The translations under genes were made by a program, and so were the position numbers. Below the pieces are notes generated by a model. The model did no database searches. It saw only the letters and a list, made by a program, of their open reading frames with translations, and was not told the origin of the DNA. 64,000 nt of DNA, taken from NCBI GenBank assembly GCA_963804245.1, contig CAWDPQ010000010.1, positions 289,274-353,273 of the forward strand. The letters run 5' to 3'. This document shows, in pieces, positions 48,610-57,455 of this stretch (the stretch's first letter is position 1; each line of letters begins with the position of its first letter). This DNA is from CAWDPQ01 sp963804245 (GTDB lineage: Bacteria > Acidobacteriota > Vicinamibacteria > Vicinamibacterales > 2-12-FULL-66-21).

Positions 48610-51020
48610 GTGATCGAAACACTTCTCCAGGACGTGCGGTACGGCGTGCGAGCGCTGCGCAAGGCTCCTGGCTTTACTGCTGCCGCCGCGCTCACGCTGG
48701 CGTTGGGCATCGCCGCGAACACCGCGGTATTCAGCGTGGTCGATGCCGTGTTGCTGCGCTCTCTCCCTACCCCGCACCCGAACAGCTCGTCAGCATTACC
48801 GGAACGTATCCCAACGGCGCGTTCGCGGAGATGCGCCGGCAGATGCGGACGATGGAGGTGGCGGCATTTGCCGATGGTCACTCGTTCAACATGATTGGTG
48901 TGGGGGAGGCCGTGCGGCTTGCCGGCACACGAGTGTCCGCGGAGCTCTTCTCCGTTCTCGGCGTACGCCCCGCGCTGGGCCGAAGCTTCGATCCAGGCGA
49001 GGACACCGCCGGTCGGGATCAGGTCGTGATTCTGAGCCACGGGCTGTGGCAGCAGCGCTTCGGCAGCGACGCGACCGTCATCGGCCGCTCGATCGAGCTC
49101 GAAGGCATCCGCCGGCAGATTGTCGGCGTCATGCCGGCGGATTTCCGTTTCCCATCGCCGAAGTCGCAGTTCTGGATTCCGCTCGACCACGATTCGCGTG
49201 ACATCGTGAACTCGTGGGCTGGTGACTACATGCCGGTGATCGGACGCCTCCGCCTCGGCGCGACGGTCGAACAGGCACACGTCGAGATTCGGCTGTTCCA
49301 ATCCCGCGTGTTGAAGCTGTTTCCGTGGCAGATGCCCGCCAGCTGGAATGCGGACGTGAGTGTCATACCGCTGCAGCGGGACCTGGTCTCCGTCGCGCGC
49401 TCCCGGCTGTTGATTCTGTTTGGTGCCGTCGCGGTGATCCTGCTGATCGCCTGCGCCAACGTGGCCAATCTGACGCTCGCACGCGCAGCGACGCGCGAGC
49501 GGGAGATCGCCACCCGCGCCGCCCTCGGCGCCGGGTCGCGGCGCATCGCCCGGCAGCTCTTCACGGAGAGCGTACTCCTGGCATGCCTCGGCGGCCTGCT
49601 CGGTCTCGCGTTCGCGGCGCAGGGAACCGAGTGGCTGAAGCTCATTGTTCCGTCGGACACGCCGCGACTGGCCGACGTGAGCATGAACTGGCGGGTACTC
49701 GCGTTCAGTGGCGCCGTGGCGATTTTCACCGGCTGTCTGTTTGGCTTCGCCCCGGTCATTCACGCGCGGCGGACGAGCCTGGCGCGGGTTCTCGAATCCG
49801 GCGGCCGCGGCGGTGCTCGATCGATCCCGCAGGCTCTCAGACGCTCGTTGACCGTCGCCCAGATCGCGCTCGCGGTGCTGCTGGTGATTGCCGCCGGCCT
49901 GCTCGTCCGCAGCCTCGAAGCGCTGTCCACCGTCGATACCGGCTTTCAACCTGAAGGTGTCGTCACTGCGCGCATCAACCCCAACGCCTCCGTGTGCCAC
50001 GAGCCGGCACGGTGTCTCGCGTTCTACCGCGAGCTGGAGGAGCACGCACGGGCTATTCCGGGTGTGCGTGCTGTCGCTCTGGCGGGGACGCCCCCGCTCG
50101 GCGGCGCGGTGACGAAGCGCAATTTCGAGATTGATGTGCCGACCGAACGGGCGCCGCTCTTCTGGCTGAACGTCGTGACGGCCGACTATTTTCGAGTGAT
50201 GGACATCCCGGTCCAAGCCGGTCGTGCCTTTACCAGCGCTGATCTGTCGGGCGCGCCGGTTGTGGCTGTTGCCGCCGCCAGCGCCCGGCGATTCTGGCCG
50301 GCGGAGAGCGCGATCGGAAAGCGCATACGCTTCGTCGGCGAACAGGAGTGGCGCACCGTCGTTGCGGTTGTCGCCGACGTGCGTGCATACGATCTCACCA
50401 GAGACGTTCCCGGTTGGATCGAAGGCACGGCCTACGTGCCCTACACGCTCAAAGCCACGCAGGAAGACGGACGCATTCCGTCCGAGATGACGCTCGTCGT
50501 TCGGACTGTTTCGAATCGAGCTCTGTTCGGTGCAGAACTTCGCCGCACGCTCGCCGGGCTCAATCGAGAGGTCGTGGTCAGCGACGTCAAGTCCATGCAG
50601 GACTCCCTGGCGGAATCCATCGCCACGCCCTCGTCCACCGCCTGGCTCTTCACCATCTTCGCCGGCCTGGCCCTGCTGCTCGGGAGCATCGGCGTCTATG
50701 GCGTCCTGTCGTTCCTCGTCTCGAAGCGCACGCGGGAGATTGGTGTTCGCCTTGCGCTCGGTGCTCAGACCGGCGACATTACCTGGCTGATCATGAAAGA
50801 GGGAGTCAAGGTTGGCGTCACCGGTATCGTCTGTGGAGTGGCCGGCGCCGCGGCCCTCTCACGCGCGCTGTCGAGCGAGCTGCACGGCATCAGTCCGCTG
50901 GATCCGATGACCTACGGTGGGGTCGTCCTCGTCGTTGCCGTTGTCACCTTCGTGGCGTGTTACGTGCCGACACGCCGGGCGACTCGCGTCGATCCGCTGG
51001 TGGCGCTGCGCGATTCGTGA
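48610..51020 (+). CDS. ADOP-type ABC transporter permease (MacB/FtsX family, frameshifted)
   Basis: An ~803-residue Acidobacterial duplicated orphan permease. The N-terminal ADOP signature is DVRYGVRALRKAPGFTAAAA, followed by a first FtsX helix (LTLALGIAANTAVFSVVDAV), a MacB periplasmic core domain, three helices near residues 270-420 with VANLTLARAATREREIATRA, a second core domain, and the final FtsX set ending AFVPTRRATRVDPLVALR-like YVPTRRATRVDPLVALRDS. No ATPase gene is adjacent, as usual for ADOPs. A base is missing in a C-run near 48767, between LLRSLP and YPAPEQLVSITG. GTG 48610 is preceded by GGAGG. No PadR regulator is found next to it, though these are common neighbours. Confidence 0.92.
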
Positions 51021-51075
51021 CGCGGATACGCCCAGCGAACCTGGGCGAGAAACAACTTCCGGAATCTGGGTACAC

Positions 51076-51104
51076 CGTCGGCCGGCTGGTTCTGCCGGCC
51101 GACG
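51076..51104. terminator. Stem-loop between convergent genes
   Basis: CGTCGGCCGGC and GCCGGCCGACG form a perfect 11-base-pair stem with loop TGGTTCT. It lies between the stop of the permease and the stop of the haloperoxidase-like gene. There is no T-run on the plus strand. Confidence 0.5.
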
Positions 51105-51122
51105 GATGTGGTGCTGCTGCGA

Positions 51123-52377
51123 CTATTTCTTATTCTTATTCCCCGGAACTGGCCCCAGGAACTTCATGAACACCCAGTGGGCCACGCGGCTGCCCTGGGT
51201 CCTCGCCGCTTCGTCGGCAAAGCGGAAATGAATTCCGAGATAGATCCGGGCGTCAACCACTTCCTGCGCCGCTTGCGAGAAGCTGGTGAAGTTACGGGTC
51301 TTCTGCATGGCCAGCGCAGCATTGCTCGTCACCGAGAAGTTGAACTCATCGGTTCCGAAGAAGAGCTCCAGGATCGTCGTGAAGGCGCCCGTGAGGTTGT
51401 TGGCACCCGACGAATAGTCAGGATACGGCGGTGTGTTAAACAACGAATTCCAGCCGGCATCGCCGACCGTCCTCGAGTTGCCGTCGTTGTCGCCCTCGCG
51501 AATGGCCGTGATCGGCCGCCAGAAGTTGAAGTGAAATTTGCGTCTCCCAACAAGTGATTGCCGAATCGGCCGCCGCGAGGTTCGCGAGCGCGAAGAGCCG
51601 GGCGCTGTCACCGATATCCAGTTGCTGCGCGTCGGCGATCGCCCGGACTGCGCGGTTCCACTGCGCCACGAAGTTCTCTGACCAGAAATGACCCTGGTCG
51701 GTCTGTCCGGGCGTTCGAGTGGAACCCGTGGCCGCGCCCAGTGCCTTCACCTCGTCGTAGTCGCGAAGGTAACGGACACTGTTGAGCGGGGGCGGCGGCT
51801 CGGGCCGGAACTGCGATGGCCGGAGCAGCGTGAACGGGGTCGTGTAGCGCAGGAACTCGAATGCCGCTGGCGCATTGGCCGGCGGCGTCGAACGCCACTG
51901 GCCGGTCTGGTCAACGCCCATATTTACCGCCGTAGGGATCAACGGTCGGTATTGAGTGAGGAGGGCGTCGGCAGCGGCTTCGCCGACCTCCAATCCCGGA
52001 TCTCCGTTGAGTAAGTTCGCCGCCAGGAAGTCGGCGTACTTCTGATCCAGGCCAGTCGGCCCCGGGCGTTGCAACGGGTAGAGTTCCGCAAGCACCCCGT
52101 AAGCAGCCGCCGCAACCGCCGCCGCCAGCGATCCCTCTGCGCCCGGCGCTCCCGTGAAGTAGTACGGTTCAAACCTGCCTTCGATCGCCTGCACGGCGTC
52201 GTGCACGGCGGTCTGGACCAGGACCAGGTCGAGCAAGCCCGGGGGGCCTGCGCGGCCCACGCCGACAGCCTGCGCGGCGATGTCATTCCACACCGTCACC
52301 GCGTTGGCGTGGGCGGTGCCTGCCCAGCAGAGCCAGAGACCTAAGGAAAGGGCCGCGACGTGCCGGAGTCTCATCAT
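51123..52377 (-). CDS. Vanadium-dependent haloperoxidase/PAP2-fold exported protein (frameshifted)
   Basis: A ~417-residue all-helical acid phosphatase/haloperoxidase-fold protein. Signal peptide MRLRHVAALSLGLWLCWAGT. The vanadate/phosphate site residues fit FHFNFWRPITAIREGDNDGN (Lys/Arg and Asp segment), PPYPDYSSGANNLTGA (the P-x-x-S-G-H type motif, here S-S-G-A-N) and HFRFADEAARTQGSRVA near the C terminus. A His directly after SSG is missing, so activity is uncertain. One extra base near 51541 separates DSAITCWET from KFHFNFWRP. AGGAGG precedes two adjacent ATGs (52377 and 52374); either may be used. The frame is open upstream, but that extension reads through the promoter and the next gene. 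Confidence 0.85.
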
Positions 52378-52602
52378 GATTCCTCCTGCGTCACGCAAGG
52401 ACGACCGATCCGGTCGTTGTGTTAATGGGGTCCGCCCGAAAGCCTGTTCAGAACCACGCGAATTGCGGAGACCTGCTTGGGGAAATTCTAGAAAACCGCG
52501 AGAGTCTGCCTCAAGCGGGACAACAATACAAGTACAAGTATTGTTATCGGTGGCTGCGCCACCGCGTTCGGAGGAGGGGAAATTTACCGCCGAAGATTCT
52601 TC

Positions 52603-53604
52603 GTGGCGCTCGTACTGCCATCGCTGGTAGCCGTTCAGATTGCCTGTCGCCCCTGGTTTCAGCGCTCGACACTCCCGGCGACCCTGAGCAACCAGGACTT
52701 CTGGAGTCTGAGCACGAGTCTGTCGGAACCCGCCGGCACGTTCACACATTCCGAGAATCTCGTGTCGAACGAGGCTCACTTCGCCCACACGATCCGCAGG
52801 CTCGCTCGCCGAGGCGGCGTCTACATCGGCGTCGGTCCAGAGCAGAACTTCAGCTTCATCACGCGACTGCGGCCGGATATGGCGTTCATCATCGACATCC
52901 GGCGTGAGAATCGGAATTTGCATCTGATGTACAAGGCGCTGTTCGAGATATCGTCGGATCGCGCGGAGTTCGTGTCCCGTTTGTTCTCCCGCGAACGGCC
53001 GCCCGGTCTCGGGCCGGCGACGACAGTTCAGGACCTCTTCGCCGCGTACGGTCCGGTGAGTCCAGCGGCCGGTCTTTACCACCAGAGCATCCGGCTGATT
53101 CGCGAGCGGCTCGTCGACACGCACAAATTCCCGCTGTCGTCGAGCGATATGGAGTGGATGACACATGCGCTCGAGGCTTTCTACACGGACGGGCCGGAGA
53201 TCCATTACGGCCGGTCCCTGCCGCGCGACGCAGCCGGCCCCTCCTATCGTGCCCTGATGGTGGCAACGGACTTGTCGCGCGAAAGCCGGAGCTATCTGGC
53301 GACCGAGGAAGGATTCGCTTTCGTGAAGGATCTTCAGGCGAGAAATCTGATCGTACCCGTCGTTGGTGATTTCGCCGGGCCCGACGCCATCAGACGTACC
53401 GGCGAGTACGTCCGGCAACATCACGCGAGTGTCGAGGCGTTCTACGGCTCGAACGTGGAGGTGTATCTGAACCGCCGTATGGTGTCCCTCTACTGCGCAA
53501 ACCTCGCGACGCTGCCCTCCCGTTCAATGACGCCGTTCATCAATAGCAAAGGTATGCAGACGTTCAGGTCGAAGTTACGGTCCTGCTCGCCGGAAGGGCG
53601 TTGA
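52603..53604 (+). CDS. LIC_10091-family protein of unknown function
   Basis: An intact ~333-residue protein. Characteristic segments are SLSEPAGTFTHSENLVSNE, GGVYIGVGPEQNFSFI and MAFIIDIRRENRNLHLMYKA, which I associate with the conserved LIC_10091 family. The GVGPEQN/IIDIRR pair looks like a Rossmann SAM-type fold, but no reaction is assigned. GTG 52603 has no ribosome site at normal distance. Seven codons earlier an ATT at 52582 follows GGAGGAGGGG and would add IYRRRFF, giving a twin-arginine or Sec-like signal (VALVLPSLVAVQIAC follows). The true start may be this rare ATT. It is divergent from the haloperoxidase-like gene. Confidence 0.82.
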   Translation: MALVLPSLVAVQIACRPWFQRSTLPATLSNQDFWSLSTSLSEPAGTFTHSENLVSNEAHFAHTIRRLARRGGVYIGVGPEQNFSFITRLRPDMAFIIDIRRENRNLHLMYKALFEISSDRAEFVSRLFSRERPPGLGPATTVQDLFAAYGPVSPAAGLYHQSIRLIRERLVDTHKFPLSSSDMEWMTHALEAFYTDGPEIHYGRSLPRDAAGPSYRALMVATDLSRESRSYLATEEGFAFVKDLQARNLIVPVVGDFAGPDAIRRTGEYVRQHHASVEAFYGSNVEVYLNRRMVSLYCANLATLPSRSMTPFINSKGMQTFRSKLRSCSPEGR

Positions 53605-53633
53605 GCCGGCGATTCAAGAGCAGGTCGACCGCG

Positions 53634-54707
53634 TTATGAGCCAGCTATCCGGACTGCATGCTCCGCGAGATATGCGACACGGTCGCCGAAGCTGGCGAAG
53701 CGCGGATCGTCCGTCTGGCCTTTGACGAAACGGTAGTAGATCTGCTGAATGACCACGGCGATCTTGAAGAGCGCGAACACTTCGTAGAACCGCAGTCCGG
53801 ACAGGTCGCGCCCGCTGTGCGCGGCGTAGCGATCGATGATCTCGTCGCGAGTGAAGTAGCCCTCGCGCGTGGTCACGGTCGTGAGCGCATCGTGCTGGCT
53901 CGGAGGCGCGGTCGGTATCCAGTAGGCGAGGAGGATGCCGAGATCGACCAGCGGATCGCCGAGCGCGCTCATCTCCCAATCCAATACTGCGCTCACGCGG
54001 CCAGCGTCGACAGGATCGAGCATCAGGTTGTCGAGTTTGAAGTCGCCGTGGACGATCGCCGGCACGGCGGGATTGGCCGGCAGCTTCTCGACGAGCCACT
54101 TCGCCAGCGCGTCCATCTGCGGACTGGCCGTCGTCTTTGCGCGTTCCCACCGCTCGCTCCAGCCGCGCACCTGCCGTTCGACAAAACCCGCGGGCTTGCC
54201 CAGGTGCATCAGCCCTTGCGCCGCGATGTCTACGGCGTGCAGCTCGGCAAGTGCGGCCACGAGCGCCTCGCTGAGTCGACGCCTGTCGGGTGGCCGATCG
54301 TGCAGCTGCGGAGGCTCCTCATGTCGAACGATGTGGCCGTGGCGGCGTTCCATGACATAGAAAATCGACCCGACAACCGACACATCGTCGCAGAGCACGT
54401 AGGCACGCGGGGCGCGCGGAAACACCGGGTGGACCGCCGACAACCAGCGAAACTCGCGGGCCATGTCGTGGGCGGTCGGAGGAACCGGTCCGAGCGGCGG
54501 CCGGCGTAGGACCAGCTCCGCGTCACCGAACCGAATCAAGTAGGTGAGGTTGGAGTGCCCACCCGGAAACTGGGCGACCTCCATCGGTCGGGACAGATCG
54601 GCGTTCGGGATGTCGCAGGCCGGCAGTCGGTCGCGCAGCCACGCCGCCAGCCGCGCCCAATCCAGTTGTTCCGTCTGGCGAACGGCGCGTGTCTCCGCAG
54701 CGTTCAT
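53634..54707 (-). CDS. APH-type phosphotransferase (ACAD10/11 kinase-domain-like)
   Basis: A 357-residue kinase-like fold enzyme. GGHSNLTYLIRFGDAELVLRR opens the family, HGDFKLDNLM is the catalytic loop (Asp base and metal Asn) and LDWEMSALGDPLVDLG is the Mg-binding Asp. FYVMERRHGHIV, LHAVDI and FVERQVRGW match the aminoglycoside-phosphotransferase-like domain found in animal ACAD10 and ACAD11 and bacterial LvaA, which phosphorylate 4-hydroxyacyl-CoA. It lies in an acyl-CoA operon: its ATG is one base from the MaoC gene stop. ATG 54707 is used; longer forms have no support. The adjacent dehydrogenase at 57456 matches the other half of ACAD11. Confidence 0.9.
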   Translation of the reverse strand: MNAAETRAVRQTEQLDWARLAAWLRDRLPACDIPNADLSRPMEVAQFPGGHSNLTYLIRFGDAELVLRRPPLGPVPPTAHDMAREFRWLSAVHPVFPRAPRAYVLCDDVSVVGSIFYVMERRHGHIVRHEEPPQLHDRPPDRRRLSEALVAALAELHAVDIAAQGLMHLGKPAGFVERQVRGWSERWERAKTTASPQMDALAKWLVEKLPANPAVPAIVHGDFKLDNLMLDPVDAGRVSAVLDWEMSALGDPLVDLGILLAYWIPTAPPSQHDALTTVTTREGYFTRDEIIDRYAAHSGRDLSGLRFYEVFALFKIAVVIQQIYYRFVKGQTDDPRFASFGDRVAYLAEHAVRIAGS

Positions 54708-54708
54708 G

Positions 54709-55170
54709 TCAGTCGCTGTAGTAGCGAACCAGCCATTCGGCGACCAGGCATGGCTTCTCGGCACCCTCGCGCTCGACGACGACGCTCCACGCGACCTGAC
54801 TGGCGCCACGGTCTACCGCCTCGACGCTGATCGGCGTCACGCGGGCACGTATCCGCCCGCCGGCCGGAACGGCGGACACGAAGCGCACGCGGTTGAGCCC
54901 GTAGTTGACGGCCAGCTTCTGACCGCCGATCGACAGGGCGTTTTTCACCAGCGCGCTGATCAGCGACAAGCTGAGGAAGCCGTGCGCAATCGTCGTCTTG
55001 TATGGGGACTCGCGAGCGGCGCGGTCCTGATCGAGATGGATCCACTGATGGTCATCCGTCACGTCCGCAAACTGCCCGATCCGCTCCTGGGTCATCGTCA
55101 GCCAGTCGCTGACCGCAAGCTCGCGTCCGACATGCGCGCGGAGCTGCGCGATGTCCTCGATTTCAACCAT
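54709..55170 (-). CDS. MaoC-family (R)-enoyl-CoA hydratase/dehydratase
   Basis: A 153-residue hot-dog fold hydratase acting on acyl-CoA double bonds. The catalytic segment is DVTDDHQWIHLD (Asp and His of the D-x-x-x-x-H hydratase motif) and TTIAHGFLSLSL follows as in MaoC/PhaJ. ATG 55170 is preferred to an upstream TTG as it fits family N termini (MVEIEDIAQLRAHVG). It sits between the FadB-like gene (12 bases) and the phosphotransferase (1 base), so all three are one operon. The frame is intact. Confidence 0.92.
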   Translation of the reverse strand: MVEIEDIAQLRAHVGRELAVSDWLTMTQERIGQFADVTDDHQWIHLDQDRAARESPYKTTIAHGFLSLSLISALVKNALSIGGQKLAVNYGLNRVRFVSAVPAGGRIRARVTPISVEAVDRGASQVAWSVVVEREGAEKPCLVAEWLVRYYSD

Positions 55171-55182
55171 GACCGTTCTCAA

Positions 55183-57294
55183 TCATGACTGTGGAGGGTG
55201 GAAGCCGCGACCCTCCGAGACCAGCCGCTCCAGCAGCGGCGCCGGCGTCCAGTAGTCACCGAACCGTTCGCGGTAGGTCTTCACTCGCTCGAGCACGGTC
55301 GCCAATCCGATCGTGTCGGCGTAGAACATCGGGCCGCCACGATGACGAGGAAAGCCGAACCCGTGACAGTAGATGACGTCGATATCGCCGGCTCGAATCG
55401 CGTAGCCGTCCTCGAGCACACGTGCGCCTTCGTTGGCGAGCGCGGTCATGATGCGCGCGATGATCTCGTCGTCGCTGATGGCATGGCGCGTGAGGCCGCG
55501 CTTCGCGGCTTCCTCTGCAGCAATCTCCTCGACGAGCGGATCCGGAATGCGCGTGCGGCTGCCCGGCTCGTAGCGATACCATCCGGCACTGGTCTTCTGG
55601 CCGTAGCGTCCCATCTCATACAGCCGATCGGGTACCGCCGACTGTGGACCCTCGGCGCGGCTCTGGCCGATCGATGCCAGATACTGGCGAATCCGCGCGC
55701 CGACGTCGATGCCGGCGATGTCCTGCATGCCATACGGCCCGACCGGCATCCCGAAGTCGGTGAGCGCCTTGTCGATCTGCGGCACGCTGGCGCCTTCTTC
55801 GAGCAGCAGGTACGCCTCGCGCATGTAGTAGGCGAGCATCCGATTGGCGACGAAACCGAAACAGTTGCCGACGACCACGCCGACCTTGTTGAGTTTCCGA
55901 GCGAGCTTGATCGAGGCAGCGATCACCTCGGGGCTGGTCTCCCGCCCGCGGACGATTTCCATCAGCTTCATCACGTTGGCCGGGCTGAAGAAGTGATGGC
56001 CGATTACCTGCGACGGACGGCCGGAGGCTTTCGCGAACTCGTCGATGTCGAGCGTCGACGTGTTCGATGCCAGCACCGCCTCGGGCCGTGTCACCCGGCC
56101 AAGTTCGCCGAACGTCGTCTTCTTCAGCTCCATGTTCTCGAACACGGCTTCGACGACGATGTCGACCTGATCGAAGCCGTCATACGTCGTCGTCGGCGTG
56201 ATGAGCGCAAGGGTCTTTTCGAGCGCCTCGGGCGTCATGCGTCCCTTCGCGACCGTCGATTCGTAGTTCCTGCGGATCGTCGTCAAGCCGCGATCGAGGG
56301 CTGCGTGATCGACCTCCTTCAGCAACACCGGGATCCCGGCATTTGCATACGACATCGCGATGCCGCCGCCCATCGTCCCGGCGCCGACGACGGCGGCGCG
56401 GCTGATGCCGCGCGCCGGCGTATCTTTGGGCACGTCGGGAATCCTGCTCACTTCGCGCTCAGCAAAGAACAGATGCACCATCGCGCGCGACTCTGTCGAC
56501 AACACGCAATCGGCGAACAGCTCGCGCTCACGCGCCGAGCCCGCGTCGAAGTCCATCGTCACGGCCGCCTCGATGGCGTCGACGCTCACCAGGGGAGCTC
56601 GCGCACCGCGAGCGGTTTTCGCCAGCATCGCTCGCGCCGCCGCACAGGCCGCCCGACCCTCGTCGCGGTTCGTCGGTAATTCTCGCGTCTTGCGTCGTTC
56701 ACCGAGCTTCGCTCGAGCCAGCGCAAACGTCATCGCGCCGACGAGGAGATCGCCGGACACGATCTCGTCGATGATGCCTTCGGCCTGTGCGCGGGACGCG
56801 GTAATGAACTTACCCTCCGAGCAGAGCTCGAGAGCCGTCTTCACCGGGGTGAGCCGCGGTAGTCGCTGTGTGCCGCCGGCGCCGGGGATGATGCCGAGCG
56901 TGACTTCCGGCTGGCCGACCTTGGCGCCTGCGACCGCCACGCGATAGTGGCAGGCCATCGCGAATTCCAGGCCTCCGCCCAGGGCATGCCCATCGATCGC
57001 GGCGACGAGCGGCTTCGAGACATCCTCGAGGTCCTTCAATCGCTCGTGAAACGCCTGCGACCGATCGAGTGATTCCTGGCGGGTGCTGATGGTCTTGAAG
57101 ATGTTGATATCGGCGCCGGCGATGAAAGTCGTACCAGCGCCGATGAGCACGATCGCATCCACCGTGGCGTCGGTGTCGGCACGCGAGACGGCCTCGCTGA
57201 TACCCTCGGGAACACCGGGGCCCAGCGCGTTCACCGGCGGATTGTCTACGGTAATGATGGCGACGCGATCGCGGACCTCGTAGCGAACCAACAC
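55183..57294 (-). CDS. Bifunctional enoyl-CoA hydratase/3-hydroxyacyl-CoA dehydrogenase
   Basis: A cytoplasmic 703-residue FadJ/FadB-alpha-like enzyme of fatty-acid beta-oxidation. Residues 1-190 are a crotonase domain with the oxyanion-hole FIAGADIN and ALGGGLEFAMACHYR and the catalytic-site PEVTLGIIPGAGGTQR. From ~300 the 3-hydroxyacyl-CoA dehydrogenase starts: VVGAGTMGGGIAMSYA, ASNTSTLDI, GHHFFSPANVMKLMEIVRG (catalytic His) and NCFGFVANRML, followed by a doubled C-terminal domain with HRGGPMFYAD. The start is GTG 57294, very near the repeat of the divergent promoter. No thiolase is present in the window. Confidence 0.95.
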   Translation of the reverse strand: MLVRYEVRDRVAIITVDNPPVNALGPGVPEGISEAVSRADTDATVDAIVLIGAGTTFIAGADINIFKTISTRQESLDRSQAFHERLKDLEDVSKPLVAAIDGHALGGGLEFAMACHYRVAVAGAKVGQPEVTLGIIPGAGGTQRLPRLTPVKTALELCSEGKFITASRAQAEGIIDEIVSGDLLVGAMTFALARAKLGERRKTRELPTNRDEGRAACAAARAMLAKTARGARAPLVSVDAIEAAVTMDFDAGSARERELFADCVLSTESRAMVHLFFAEREVSRIPDVPKDTPARGISRAAVVGAGTMGGGIAMSYANAGIPVLLKEVDHAALDRGLTTIRRNYESTVAKGRMTPEALEKTLALITPTTTYDGFDQVDIVVEAVFENMELKKTTFGELGRVTRPEAVLASNTSTLDIDEFAKASGRPSQVIGHHFFSPANVMKLMEIVRGRETSPEVIAASIKLARKLNKVGVVVGNCFGFVANRMLAYYMREAYLLLEEGASVPQIDKALTDFGMPVGPYGMQDIAGIDVGARIRQYLASIGQSRAEGPQSAVPDRLYEMGRYGQKTSAGWYRYEPGSRTRIPDPLVEEIAAEEAAKRGLTRHAISDDEIIARIMTALANEGARVLEDGYAIRAGDIDVIYCHGFGFPRHRGGPMFYADTIGLATVLERVKTYRERFGDYWTPAPLLERLVSEGRGFHPPQS

Positions 57295-57299
57295 GGCGC

Positions 57300-57450
57300 G
57301 GCTACAGTATCATGCGGACGGAGCCCGTCTGAGTCACCAGCGCGGGCTCCGAGGCGCGCACAGCGCGCCCGCGACGGAGCGGAGTGGGCGTTGGGTCCCA
57401 CGTAGCGACGGAGCCGGGGTATGGGGCGGAGCCCCATGGAAGATTCGAGA
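57300..57450. repeat. Hairpin-rich GC repeat in a divergent promoter region
   Basis: Inverted pairs GGAGCCCG (57320-57327)/CGGGCTCC (57343-57350) and ATGGGGC (57421-57427)/GCCCCAT (57431-57437) fill the space between the FadB-like gene and the ACAD11-like gene. Runs of CGGAGCGGAG and GTTGGGTCCCACG recur. It lies close to both start codons, so it probably folds in one or both leaders. Confidence 0.55.
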
Positions 57451-57455
57451 GACAC

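Noticed and set aside
48318..50216. A 632-codon open frame on the minus strand
   Set aside because: It lies antisense to the well-recognised ADOP permease, is rich in Arg/His/Glu, and has no family feature. GC-rich third positions create such mirror frames.
52378..53424. N-terminal extension of the haloperoxidase-like gene
   Set aside because: It lies upstream of a clear signal peptide with AGGAGG and is antisense to the LIC_10091-type gene.
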